64,000 nt of DNA from Mesostigma viride (taxonomy: Eukaryota > Streptophyta > Mesostigmatophyceae > Mesostigmatales > Mesostigmataceae). The notes beneath the pieces were generated by a model. The model searched no databases and was not told where the DNA came from. It saw nothing but the letters and a program-made list of their open reading frames with translations. The DNA lies in the NCBI GenBank assembly GCA_009746045.1, contig RPFO01000670.1, positions 762,454 to 826,453 on the forward strand. Reading direction: 5' to 3'. Every line of letters begins with the position of its first letter. The first letter of the stretch is position 1. This document shows positions 51,203-61,477 of this stretch, piece after piece. The position numbers and the translations under genes are program-made.

Positions 51203-54200
51203 CCGTGGCAGCTTGGCCCAGTTTGCTACCGGCTGGCACACGTTTTCAGTGAATTTTGGGCTCCAGATTTAAATGCAACGTGCGGTTTGAGGCAGGGGAA
51301 AACATGCGTGGACGATAGGAATTATAGCACCGGCGGGCTTCAAAGTGCCGGACGGCAGGCGGTACCACCATTCCGTGGCAGCTTGGCCCAGTTTGCTACC
51401 GGCTGGCACACGTTTTCAGTGAATTTTGGGCTCCAGATTTAAATGCAACGTGCGGTTTGAGGCAGGGGAAAACATGCGTGGACGATAGGAATTATAGCAC
51501 CGGCGGGCTTCAAAGTGCCGGACGGCAGGCGGTACCACCATTCCGTGGCAGCTTGGCCCAGTTTGCTACCGGCTGGCACACGTTTTCAGTGAATTTTGGG
51601 CTCCAGATTTAAATGCAACGTGCGGTTTGAGGCAGGGGAAAACATGCGTGGACGATAGGAATTATAGCACCGGCGGGCTTCAAAGTGCCGGACGGCAGGC
51701 GGTACCACCATTCCGTGGCAGCTTGGCCCAGTTTGCTACCGGCTGGCACACGTTTTCAGTGAATTTTGGGCTCCAGATTTAAATGCAACGTGCGGTTTGA
51801 GGCAGGGGAAAACATGCGTGGACGATAGGAATTATAGCACCGGCGGGCTTCAAAGTGCCGGACGGCAGGCGGTACCACCATTCCGTGGCAGCTTGGCCCA
51901 GTTTGCTACCGGCTGGCACACGTTTTCAGTGAATTTTGGGCTCCAGATTTAAATGCAACGTGCGGTTTGAGGCAGGGGAAAACATGCGTGGACGATAGGA
52001 ATTATAGCACCGGCGGGCTTCAAAGTGCCGGACGGCAGGCGGTACCACCATTCCGTGGCAGCTTGGCCCAGTTTGCTACCGGCTGGCACACGTTTTCAGT
52101 GAATTTTGGGCTCCAGATTTAAATGCAACGTGCGGTTTGAGGCAGGGGAAAACATGCGTGGACGATAGGAATTATAGCACCGGCGGGCTTCAAAGTGCCG
52201 GACGGCAGGCGGTACCACCATTCCGTGGCAGCTTGGCCCAGTTTGCTACCGGCTGGCACACGTTTTCAGTGAATTTTGGGCTCCAGATTTAAATGCAACG
52301 TGCGGTTTGAGGCAGGGGAAAACATGCGTGGACGATAGGAATTATAGCACCGGCGGGCTTCAAAGTGCCGGACGGCAGGCGGTACCACCATTCCGTGGCA
52401 GCTTGGCCCAGTTTGCTACCGGCTGGCACACGTTTTCAGTGAATTTTGGGCTCCAGATTTAAATGCAACGTGCGGTTTGAGGCAGGGGAAAACATGCGTG
52501 GACGATAGGAATTATAGCACCGGCGGGCTTCAAAGTGCCGGACGGCAGGCGGTACCACCATTCCGTGGCAGCTTGGCCCAGTTTGCTACCGGCTGGCACA
52601 CGTTTTCAGTGAATTTTGGGCTCCAGATTTAAATGCAACGTGCGGTTTGAGGCAGGGGAAAACATGCGTGGACGATAGGAATTATAGCACCGGCGGGCTT
52701 CAAAGTGCCGGACGGCAGGCGGTACCACCATTCCGTGGCAGCTTGGCCCAGTTTGCTACCGGCTGGCACACGTTTTCAGTGAATTTTGGGCTCCAGATTT
52801 AAATGCAACGTGCGGTTTGAGGCAGGGGAAAACATGCGTGGACGATAGGAATTATAGCACCGGCGGGCTTCAAAGTGCCGGACGGCAGGCGGTACCACCA
52901 TTCCGTGGCAGCTTGGCCCAGTTTGCTACCGGCTGGCACACGTTTTCAGTGAATTTTGGGCTCCAGATTTAAATGCAACGTGCGGTTTGAGGCAGGGGAA
53001 AACATGCGTGGACGATAGGAATTATAGCACCGGCGGGCTTCAAAGTGCCGGACGGCAGGCGGTACCACCATTCCGTGGCAGCTTGGCCCAGTTTGCTACC
53101 GGCTGGCACACGTTTTCAGTGAATTTTGGGCTCCAGATTTAAATGCAACGTGCGGTTTGAGGCAGGGGAAAACATGCGTGGACGATAGGAATTATAGCAC
53201 CGGCGGGCTTCAAAGTGCCGGACGGCAGGCGGTACCACCATTCCGTGGCAGCTTGGCCCAGTTTGCTACCGGCTGGCACACGTTTTCAGTGAATTTTGGG
53301 CTCCAGATTTAAATGCAACGTGCGGTTTGAGGCAGGGGAAAACATGCGTGGACGATAGGAATTATAGCACCGGCGGGCTTCAAAGTGCCGGACGGCAGGC
53401 GGTACCACCATTCCGTGGCAGCTTGGCCCAGTTTGCTACCGGCTGGCACACGTTTTCAGTGAATTTTGGGCTCCAGATTTAAATGCAACGTGCGGTTTGA
53501 GGCAGGGGAAAACATGCGTGGACGATAGGAATTATAGCACCGGCGGGCTTCAAAGTGCCGGACGGCAGGCGGTACCACCATTCCGTGGCAGCTTGGCCCA
53601 GTTTGCTACCGGCTGGCACACGTTTTCAGTGAATTTTGGGCTCCAGATTTAAATGCAACGTGCGGTTTGAGGCAGGGGAAAACATGCGTGGACGATAGGA
53701 ATTATAGCACCGGCGGGCTTCAAAGTGCCGGACGGCAGGCGGTACCACCATTCCGTGGCAGCTTGGCCCAGTTTGCTACCGGCTGGCACACGTTTTCAGT
53801 GAATTTTGGGCTCCAGATTTAAATGCAACGTGCGGTTTGAGGCAGGGGAAAACATGCGTGGACGATAGGAATTATAGCACCGGCGGGCTTCAAAGTGCCG
53901 GACGGCAGGCGGTACCACCATTCCGTGGCAGCTTGGCCCAGTTTGCTACCGGCTGGCACACGTTTTCAGTGAATTTTGGGCTCCAGATTTAAATGCAACG
54001 TGCGGTTTGAGGCAGGGGAAAACATGCGTGGACGATAGGAATTATAGCACCGGCGGGCTTCAAAGTGCCGGACGGCAGGCGGTACCACCATTCCGTGGCA
54101 GCTTGGCCCAGTTTGCTACCGGCTGGCACACGTTTTCAGTGAATTTTGGGCTCCAGATTTAAATGCAACGTGCGGTTTGAGGCAGGGGAAAACATGCGTG

Positions 54201-55786
54201 GACGATAGGAATTATAGCACCGGCGGGCTTCAAAGTGCCGGACGGCAGGCGGTACCACCATTCCGTGGCAGCTTGGCCCAGTTTGCTACCGGCTGGCACA
54301 CGTTTTCAGTGAATTTTGGGCTCCAGATTTAAATGCAACGTGCGGTTTGAGGCAGGGGAAAACATGCGTGGACGATAGGAATTATAGCACCGGCGGGCTT
54401 CAAAGTGCCGGACGGCAGGCGGTACCACCATTCCGTGGCAGCTTGGCCCAGTTTGCTACCGGCTGGCACACGTTTTCAGTGAATTTTGGGCTCCAGATTT
54501 AAATGCAACGTGCGGTTTGAGGCAGGGGAAAACATGCGTGGACGATAGGAATTATAGCACCGGCGGGCTTCAAAGTGCCGGACGGCAGGCGGTACCACCA
54601 TTCCGTGGCAGCTTGGCCCAGTTTGCTACCGGCTGGCACACGTTTTCAGTGAATTTTGGGCTCCAGATTTAAATGCAACGTGCGGTTTGAGGCAGGGGAA
54701 AACATGCGTGGACGATAGGAATTATAGCACCGGCGGGCTTCAAAGTGCCGGACGGCAGGCGGTACCACCATTCCGTGGCAGCTTGGCCCAGTTTGCTACC
54801 GGCTGGCACACGTTTTCAGTGAATTTTGGGCTCCAGATTTAAATGCAACGTGCGGTTTGAGGCAGGGGAAAACATGCGTGGACGATAGGAATTATAGCAC
54901 CGGCGGGCTTCAAAGTGCCGGACGGCAGGCGGTACCACCATTCCGTGGCAGCTTGGCCCAGTTTGCTACCGGCTGGCACACGTTTTCAGTGAATTTTGGG
55001 CTCCAGATTTAAATGCAACGTGCGGTTTGAGGCAGGGGAAAACATGCGTGGACGATAGGAATTATAGCACCGGCGGGCTTCAAAGTGCCGGACGGCAGGC
55101 GGTACCACCATTCCGTGGCAGCTTGGCCCAGTTTGCTACCGGCTGGCACACGTTTTCAGTGAATTTTGGGCTCCAGATTTAAATGCAACGTGCGGTTTGA
55201 GGCAGGGGAAAACATGCGTGGACGATAGGAATTATAGCACCGGCGGGCTTCAAAGTGCCGGACGGCAGGCGGTACCACCATTCCGTGGCAGCTTGGCCCA
55301 GTTTGCTACCGGCTGGCACACGTTTTCAGTGAATTTTGGGCTCCAGATTTAAATGCAACGTGCGGTTTGAGGCAGGGGAAAACATGCGTGGACGATAGGA
55401 ATTATAGCACCGGCGGGCTTCAAAGTGCCGGACGGCAGGCGGTACCACCATTCCGTGGCAGCTTGGCCCAGTTTGCTACCGGCTGGCACACGTTTTCAGT
55501 GAATTTTGGGCTCCAGATTTAAATGCAACGTGCGGTTTGAGGCAGGGGAAAACATGCGTGGACGATAGGAATTATAGCACCGGCGGGCTTCAAAGTGCCG
55601 GACGGCAGGCGGTACCACCATTCCGTGGCAGCTTGGCCCAGTTTGCTACCGGCTGGCACACGTTTTCAGTGAATTTTGGGCTCCAGATTTAAATGCAACG
55701 TGCGGTTTGAGGCAGGGGAAAACATGCGTGGACGATAGGAATTATAGCACCGGCGGGCTTCAAAGTGCCGGACGGCAGGCGGTACC
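51203..55786 (+). repeat. Tandem satellite, 27 units of 170 bp
   Basis: Unit starts CCGTGGCAGCTTGGCCCAG and ends CGGTACCACCATT. Start points step by exactly 170 (51203, 51373, 51543 ... 55623). I see no difference between units; the last lacks only its final few bases and runs straight into LINE NLR1. 170 bp is close to nucleosomal repeat length, as in many centromeric satellites, and is not a multiple of three. It could alternatively be a monomer-type promoter array for the LINE. Confidence 0.97.
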
Positions 55787-55801
55787 GCGACCGCAGCGCG
55801 T

Positions 55802-55870
55802 TGGGGGGCTGCCGCCCCCCAAACCCCCCGCGTGGGGGGCTCCGCCCCCCACACCCCCCGCCCCCCCCTC
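55802..55870 (+). repeat. GC-rich hairpins at the NLR1 5' end
   Basis: TTGGGGGGCTGCCGCCCCCCAA and TGGGGGGCTCCGCCCCCCA follow each other and can each fold into tight hairpins, joined by C-runs. Confidence 0.8.
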
Positions 55871-55893
55871 GGTGGCTGCCACGCCTGCCCTGA

Positions 55894-56640
55894 TTGTTCA
55901 TGGACGACCCACGACCCCCTTCGCCCAACGGCTCCCCCGCTCCCCGGTTGGCGCCTCGGCGGTCCTCTCGGCTTGCGGCCCTTCTTGCGGAGGTGGGCGA
56001 CCCGGCTGCGGGGGGCTCGGGCGCCCCGGTCTCCCCCTCCTTGGTCTGCGAGGTCTGCCGGAGCGGGCACCGCGGGCACCACATGTTAGTTTGTGATGCT
56101 TGCAATTCCGGGTGGCACTTGCAGTGTCTTACTCCCCGGCTCTACCGGGTCCCGCCGGGCTCCTGGACGTGCCCGCGCTGTCCCCCCCGGCGGGCCCCGG
56201 GCTGCCCTCCCCGCTGGGTGCTCCGGCCCCCTGCCCCGTGTGCCCCCCTGCCGAGGCCCTCGGGGCGGGCCGTGGCCTGCCCGATGGGGCCGCCGTTGCT
56301 CGGGCCCTGGCGCCCTCGGCCCCGGGGCCCCACCCGTCGCCTGGCCCCGCCGACGGGGGCGCGGCGCTGTCGCCTGGGCTGGGCCCGGCCGACCCCCGGC
56401 GGGCCTGGCGACCCCGGCGCCCGCCCCCGGCCCCTCGCTCCCCGACGCTCTGGCCTCCCTTCCCCCGGCCGCGGTTGGCCACCCAGCCGCCACCCCCGTC
56501 CTTGCCGCGTGGGACGGCGGCCCCCGGGCCCACGCGTTCACCTCGTGGCCGCCCTCGCACATTGTCGGCGTGGTGGGCCGCGCCACCTTTTCTTGGGCGT
56601 ACTGCCCTTTGTTGCTGGACGCGGTCGGGTTGAGGCCGCC
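55894..56640 (+). pseudogene. NLR1 N-terminal part with PHD finger
   Basis: From an ATG at 55894. A PHD finger (C4HC3) spans about 56047-56181: CEVCRSGHRG, VCDACNSGWHLQC and WTCPRC, with all eight ligands. PHD fingers read histone tails in host proteins; in a LINE this could guide chromatin targeting (inference). Downstream is a very Pro/Gly/Arg-rich linker whose true frame is uncertain, because all three frames are open in this GC-rich stretch. A frameshift near 56710 leads to the next part. Confidence 0.7.
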
Positions 56641-56699
56641 TTCCCCTCGCTCCCTAGGCCCCCGGCCTTCCTGGCCCTAGTTGCGCGGTGCGGGCGACA

Positions 56700-57300
56700 T
56701 TTCTTTCCGCCGCCCCCCGGTGACGGCCTCGACTCTTTGGGGGTATGTCTTGGAAGGATATCACGCCGGCTGCCGGCTGCCGTGGCATCTCCCGGCCGCC
56801 CGGCAGGAAGAGCTGCTTTCCCTGGACGAGCGGGTGGGTCAGGAGGTGGTCGAGTTCGTCACGGCGGTGGCTCGAGACGCACAGGTCTCGGTGCGGGCGG
56901 CCTACCTCGCGGGCGGCGCCGACCTGGGCCTCATGTCCCCGCGGCAGCTTCGCCTCTTCTTGGACGCCCAGGCCCCGCCTCCCGGCCCGGTTGCCAGTGG
57001 GGGCTTTCTCATCACCTCCCTCAGCCTGGCGCAGGCCGCCATGCTGCGTGTGGAGTTCGGGGCCCCCATCGCGGTTCAGGGCGGCCAGGCCATCTTGGTG
57101 GACTCGGCCGGGCGCGCCCAGCCCCTAACCGCGGGGACGCCTGTTTCTGCCTTCCTCCACGACATCCTGGAGTTGGCAGGCATCCCGCACGAATGGCACC
57201 CCGCGGCTGACCAACCGGTCGGCATCCTCTCGCGCGCCCAGATTGCTGCTCTCCCGGGTTGCTGGGAGGCCGGCTGGGACCCGCCCCCCCTCATGTCCGG
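56700..57300 (+). pseudogene. NLR1 middle part, unrecognised helical domain
   Basis: Frame from about 56700: LPWHLPAARQEELLSLDERV, an alanine-rich helical stretch, MSPRQLRLFLDAQ, and VSAFLHDILELAGIP. It reads like a real globular region but matches no family I know. A C-run near 57285 shifts the frame into the RING part. Confidence 0.5.
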
Positions 57301-57560
57301 TCCCTTCTGGAGGGGGACGACCCCGAGTCGGGCTCCTGTGCCATCTGCCTTGAGCCCTTCCGGCCGGGGGATGGCTTGTGTCGCCTGCCCGCGTGCGGCC
57401 ACACATTCCATCAAGCGTGCATCGCGCGCAGCTTGCTCCACTCCGTGCCGCGCTGCCCGTTGTGCCGGGCTGTTGTGCCGCCCCCTGGGACTGCGCTTCC
57501 TCTCGGCCCGCCCCCGGTCTCGCTGGGTCCCCTGCCGGGTCCCCACCGGGCCCCGGGGCC
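57301..57560 (+). pseudogene. NLR1 RING-H2 finger
   Basis: At 57337-57464: CAICLEPF, then CGHTFHQACIAR and CPLC, a complete RING-H2 ligand set. In host proteins this fold acts as an E3 ubiquitin ligase. Its presence in a retrotransposon ORF is unusual, and a role in ubiquitination is only inferred. A Pro-rich linker follows. Confidence 0.75.
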
Positions 57561-57819
57561 AGCTGCCTCCCCGACCCCTCGGCCGCCGCCCCGGCCTCGT
57601 TGCCGGGGCCTGGGGTGGTCGCGGGCGCGCTGGCGAGTCCCCCTGGGAGGGGCGCCGGCGTTCTCGATCCCCCTCCGCTGGGGGTCTCCCCGGTGGGCAC
57701 TGCCTCCTCCGTGGCCCCGGCGGGCATGCCGGGCGCTGGTCGGGTCGTGGTGCGCGCGCCTGCCGGCCCGGCTGGGGAGACGCCGCAGGCCCCACGTCCT
57801 GCCTTTGCTGGCGCCGCTC

Positions 57820-58110
57820 CCCGCCACTCAGCGCCCGCCGACGGCCTTCACCGGTGTGCCGTGCTGCTTCCCACGGGGTCCCCGTGTGCTGGTGTGTTCC
57901 ACAACCGTAACCTCCTCTGCCAGCACCTTCGCGCTGTGCACCCCGATCTCGGCGCGGCGGATCTGCAGGCCATGAGCTGTTACCGGTGCCCGGAAGCTCA
58001 CTGCCAGCGGGTGTACTCCATTCACGGGCGCGCTCAGCACGCGCGCGCCTGTGTTGCTCAACGGCCCCTCAACCGGCCAGCAGTCCCGGCCCCCTCCCCC
58101 CTCCCGCCTC
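57820..58110 (+). pseudogene. NLR1 C2H2-like zinc fingers
   Basis: Two finger-like motifs in a third frame: SPCAGVFHNRNLLCQHLRAVH (C-x12-H-x4-H from the second Cys), then CPEAHCQRVYSIHGRAQHARAC. R2-type LINEs carry such fingers in front of the RT for target DNA binding, so a DNA-recognition role is plausible. Confidence 0.65.
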
Positions 58111-58895
58111 GGCTCCCACCGGCTCCCAGCCCCCGCCGCCCGACTACTCGGCCAGTTGGCGTTGGCTTGACACGGTTCCCTGGGATGCATGCGCCATCAA
58201 CCCGACGTCTACCCTGACCGACCTCCCCCACCGCGCGCGTAGCCTTTTCGCGCAATGTGCAATCGTTTCTCTCCGGCGCATGCACGCCGCTCCGGACGAC
58301 CCGCTGGGCTTTAAACTGCACATGGTGACCCCCCGCCTGCTCCTCACCCCTCTCGGGCGTGGTGTGCGCGGCCTCCAGGGTGCGGTTATTGCCCGTTGCC
58401 GACGCTTTCTGCAGGGGGACTGGGAGGGGCTGTTTGGCGTGCCGCCCCCGCGCACGGCCCGGCTGTCGGGGGAGGTCAACTTCGAGCGGGTGGCCGCCGA
58501 CGTCATCCGCCTCGTCCGCGAGGGGCAGCTCAGCCGGGCCATGACCCGCTTGGAAATGGCCAAGCTGGCCCCCGCCAATGCGGCTACCCTGGCGGCCTTG
58601 GAGGCTCTTCACCCTGCGGAGCCCGGATTCCAGCTGCCCGTGCCGGACCCCCTGCCGGCCCCCCTCCGGCTGGACCGCGACTGCTTCCTGGAGGTGATGC
58701 GTGCGGTCCCGCGGGCTTCCTCTACCGGGCCGTCGGGCTGGCGCTACGAGCACTTGGAGGTCCTGGTGGGGCATGGGGGCGAGGACATTCTCTTTGACAC
58801 CCTCATTGACCTGGCGGCTGGTCGCGTTCCTCCCGCTGCGCGCGAGTGGTTAGCGGGCGCTCGCCTCCTCGCTCTGCTCAAGGGTGTCTTGCCCC
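58110..58895 (+). pseudogene. NLR1 pre-RT domain and RT start
   Basis: Frame 2 from about 58110 to the C run at 58892-58899: WRWLDTVPWDACAINPTSTL, then FERVAADVIRLVREGQLSRA and the RT opening block SSTGPSGWRYEHLEVL. The run has eight C where nine would keep the frame to the next part (EGKVRPIACGEV). NLR2 reads through the same place unbroken. Confidence 0.82.
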
Positions 58896-58899
58896 CCCC

Positions 58900-61056
58900 G
58901 AGGGCAAGGTGCGCCCGATCGCCTGCGGTGAGGTGCTCCGCAAGCTCGTGGGCAAAGTGATCTGCCGCCAAAAGGCGCCCGAGCTCCGTGCCTTTTTCTG
59001 CCCGCCCCTCGCAGCGGGTGAGACCTCGGTGGCGGCCCAGCTGGGGGTGACGACTCCAGGCGGGGCGGATATCCTCATCCATTCGGTGCAGGCCTACCTC
59101 GAGGCCCACCCCACCCACGCTGTCGTCAAGGTCGACTGCCACAACGCGTTCAACAGTCTGTCCCGCGCCAGCATGTTTGCGGCCGTCATGGAGTCCTTCG
59201 AGGACTTGTACGCTTGGACAGCCGTGTGCTACGGCCAGCCCGGCCAACTGGTTCACATCATGGAGGACGGCACTCGCGGCGGCCTGCTGTCGCGGTCGGG
59301 CACCCAGCAAGGGGACCCCCTGGGACCCCTGTACTTTGCCGCCCCCCTCCAGGGTTGCCTCCAAGCGGTCCATGCTGCCCACCCGGCGGTCGCTATTCAG
59401 GCCTACTTGGATGATATCTACCTTCTGGGCCCTGTGCCGGACACCACCGCGGCTCTGCTGGCACTGCAGACCGCGGTGGCCGACATCAACCTCCAGTTGA
59501 CCCTGGCCAAGTGCGCGGTGTACTCGCCCCAAGGTGATTGCTCCGGCTTTCCGCCCCAGCTCTTGGGCCGGGACGAGCGCCTCCATGGGTTGGATGTCCT
59601 CGGCGTTCCGGTTGGCGACCCCGCGTTTGTCATCGATGCTCTGCGGGCCGCCCTCGAGGCACGCACTGAGGTACTGCCCTTGATTGCGCGCCTTCATGAT
59701 TCGCAGACCAAGGGTCTGCTTCTGTGGTTTTGCGCTCACCCTCGCGTCGTTCACTGGCTCCGGGGCGCTCTTCCGGCTCAGGTCCGGCTGGCCGCCGAGG
59801 GCCACGACGAACGCATCCAGTCGGCCTTGGCGCAGCTGGTCCCGGGCCCCGACCTCCCGCCACATGCTATTCGCATTGCCTCCCTGCCTGCACGGATGGG
59901 TGGCTGCGGTCTGACTCGTGCCGCCCGGCTGGCCCCAGCAGCATTTTTGGGCTCCGTCGCTCAGTCGTGGGCGGAAAGCTGCCGGCTCCTGCCCCTTTTG
60001 GCAACGGCAGCGCCTGACCTCCTGGACCCCAGCAGCCCTTTGCCCTTCGTCACCGCCATCCAGGAGGCCTATGCTGAGATCCAGCAGGCCTGTTCTCCCG
60101 TCCGTGCCGCTCAGGCGGTACAGCGCCACCTCCCTCGCGGCACTCCCTCGGTCGCCTCCGTTCAATCTCCCGCCGCATTCCCTGCTCGCGTCATCGATAA
60201 ACACCAGAAAACCTACGCGGGTATTCTGCACACGGCTGATTGGATTGCTCTTTTCGCGGACCTCAACGCCCAGGGACGTGCGTGGCTGTTCTCGCTTTCC
60301 TTGCGGAGTGTGGGCTCGGCGTACCTTCGTGCTCTTCCCATGGCCCCCCCATTCGCCTTGGCTCCCAGCCACTACTCGGTGGCGCTCCGGCACCAGCTAT
60401 TTGCCCCGCAGCCTCTTGTTCCGGCCGGGCGGCCTTGTGGTAGCTGTGGGCAGCCGCTGGATCCCACGGGGACTCACTACCTTGCCTGCATGGGGGGCCA
60501 ACAGAATCAGAATTGGTATTTGTATTTGCACACTGTCCTCCTGACGGTGGTGCTCGCCATGATTCGGTCGGTTTTCCCCCACGCGAACATCCGGTCCGAG
60601 GATGCGGATGGCGCTGCCTTCTATTCCCCCAACCACCGGCCTGACATCGTGGTGCTGGACTTTGAGGGGGGTGGCCGGCATCTGCTTATTGACGTTTCGG
60701 TGGCGCGGCCCTTGGCTCTTAGCCACGTGGCTGGGGCCTCCCTCACGGCAGGTTACACGGCGGACCGGGCGGAGCGGGCCAAGCTCCTGGCCTACGGCGA
60801 CGTCGGGCACCATCGTGTGGTGCCCTTTGTCCTGGAGGAGTTTGGGGCCATGGGGCCCCTGACCTCCGCCTTCTTCAAGGAGTGTTGCCGGCTCCGGGAG
60901 GACCGGCTGGACCTGGAGGGCCAGCGGGCCCCATGGTCGGCGCGGACCTGGACGTCATATTGGCGTCAGCGCTTGTCGGTGGCGCTGACTCGGGCCATGG
61001 CTGACATCATGCTCCGCCGTACGCGGGCTGATTTTGCGGTGCAGCAGGGCTATTAG
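58900..61056 (+). pseudogene. NLR1 reverse transcriptase, CCHC finger and RLE
   Basis: RT palm motifs: VDCHNAFN (motif A, near 59134), SGTQQGDPLGP (motif B), AYLDDIYLLG (motif C, D-D at 59407-59412). After the thumb: CCHC finger C-x2-C-x9-H-x3-C at 60436-60489 (CGSCGQPLDPTGTHYLAC). Restriction-like endonuclease core: RPD at about 60637-60645 and a second acidic block LLIDVSV (Asp at 60691-60693). CCHC plus RPD...D order is that of R2/NeSL-type LINEs, which nick target DNA and prime on it. This part is one open frame to 61056. The closest named clade was not determined. Confidence 0.88.
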
Positions 61057-61477
61057 GTTCCTCCCGTTAGGCGTTTCCATTGGTCTTATCGTAGTATAGA
61101 GCTTTGACATGGCTCTGTATATAGGTTTATAGCTGGGCGTTTGCTTTGGTTTGAGTGATTTCACTCTGCTGTAAGTAATTATATTTTTAATATATGTGGC
61201 TTTATATTGGTTATGTTTACTTGGGTGCCTTCACTTTGATGCAAGTAATTATATATTTTAATATATATTCATTGAGAATGATAGATTACGGAGGTGAGAT
61301 AGGCATGCAACATAAGGAAAAACCCGAGAACTGGGAGAATAACCCTGAAGAAATTAATAGTAATCTGACACAGACATCCAAGGATCACGCCAGCGGCACA
61401 AGGTACAACTAACTATACATCACAAAACTACACGCAGCAACAGCGCTGCCGGCCCACCATGCAGGCCTGGAAGGAAT
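61057..61477. other. Spacer between NLR1 and NLR2 (3' UTRs)
   Basis: AT-rich, unlike its neighbours. A block of about 75 bp containing (G/A)TAAGTAATTATAT...TTAATATAT occurs twice (around 61160-61200 and 61235-61270), probably the 3' tail of NLR1. The region 61270-61420 has a 72-codon open frame of no recognisable type. Confidence 0.5.

Larger units (their letters stand above)
55787..61190 (+). mobile_element. LINE NLR1: RLE-type non-LTR retrotransposon with PHD and RING fingers
   Basis: Begins directly at the end of the satellite with a short GC-rich hairpin region. It encodes PHD, RING and C2H2-like fingers, reverse transcriptase, a CCHC finger and a restriction-like endonuclease. The 3' UTR follows the stop at 61054-61056. 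The exact 3' end is uncertain. Several single-base frameshifts in C/G runs break what would be one long ORF. Confidence 0.85.

Noticed and set aside
51203-55786. CRISPR-like array
   Set aside because: The 170-bp unit is identical throughout with no variable spacers, in a eukaryotic transposon-rich context. It is a satellite.
56093-56680. Extra proteins in alternative frames over the NLR1 GC-rich linker
   Set aside because: At this GC content all frames stay open. Pro/Ala/Arg-rich products without motifs on both strands are expected by chance.
58744-60393. 549-aa minus-strand ORF opposite the NLR1 reverse transcriptase
   Set aside because: It is the antisense shadow of a clear RT gene in GC-rich DNA and shows no domain.
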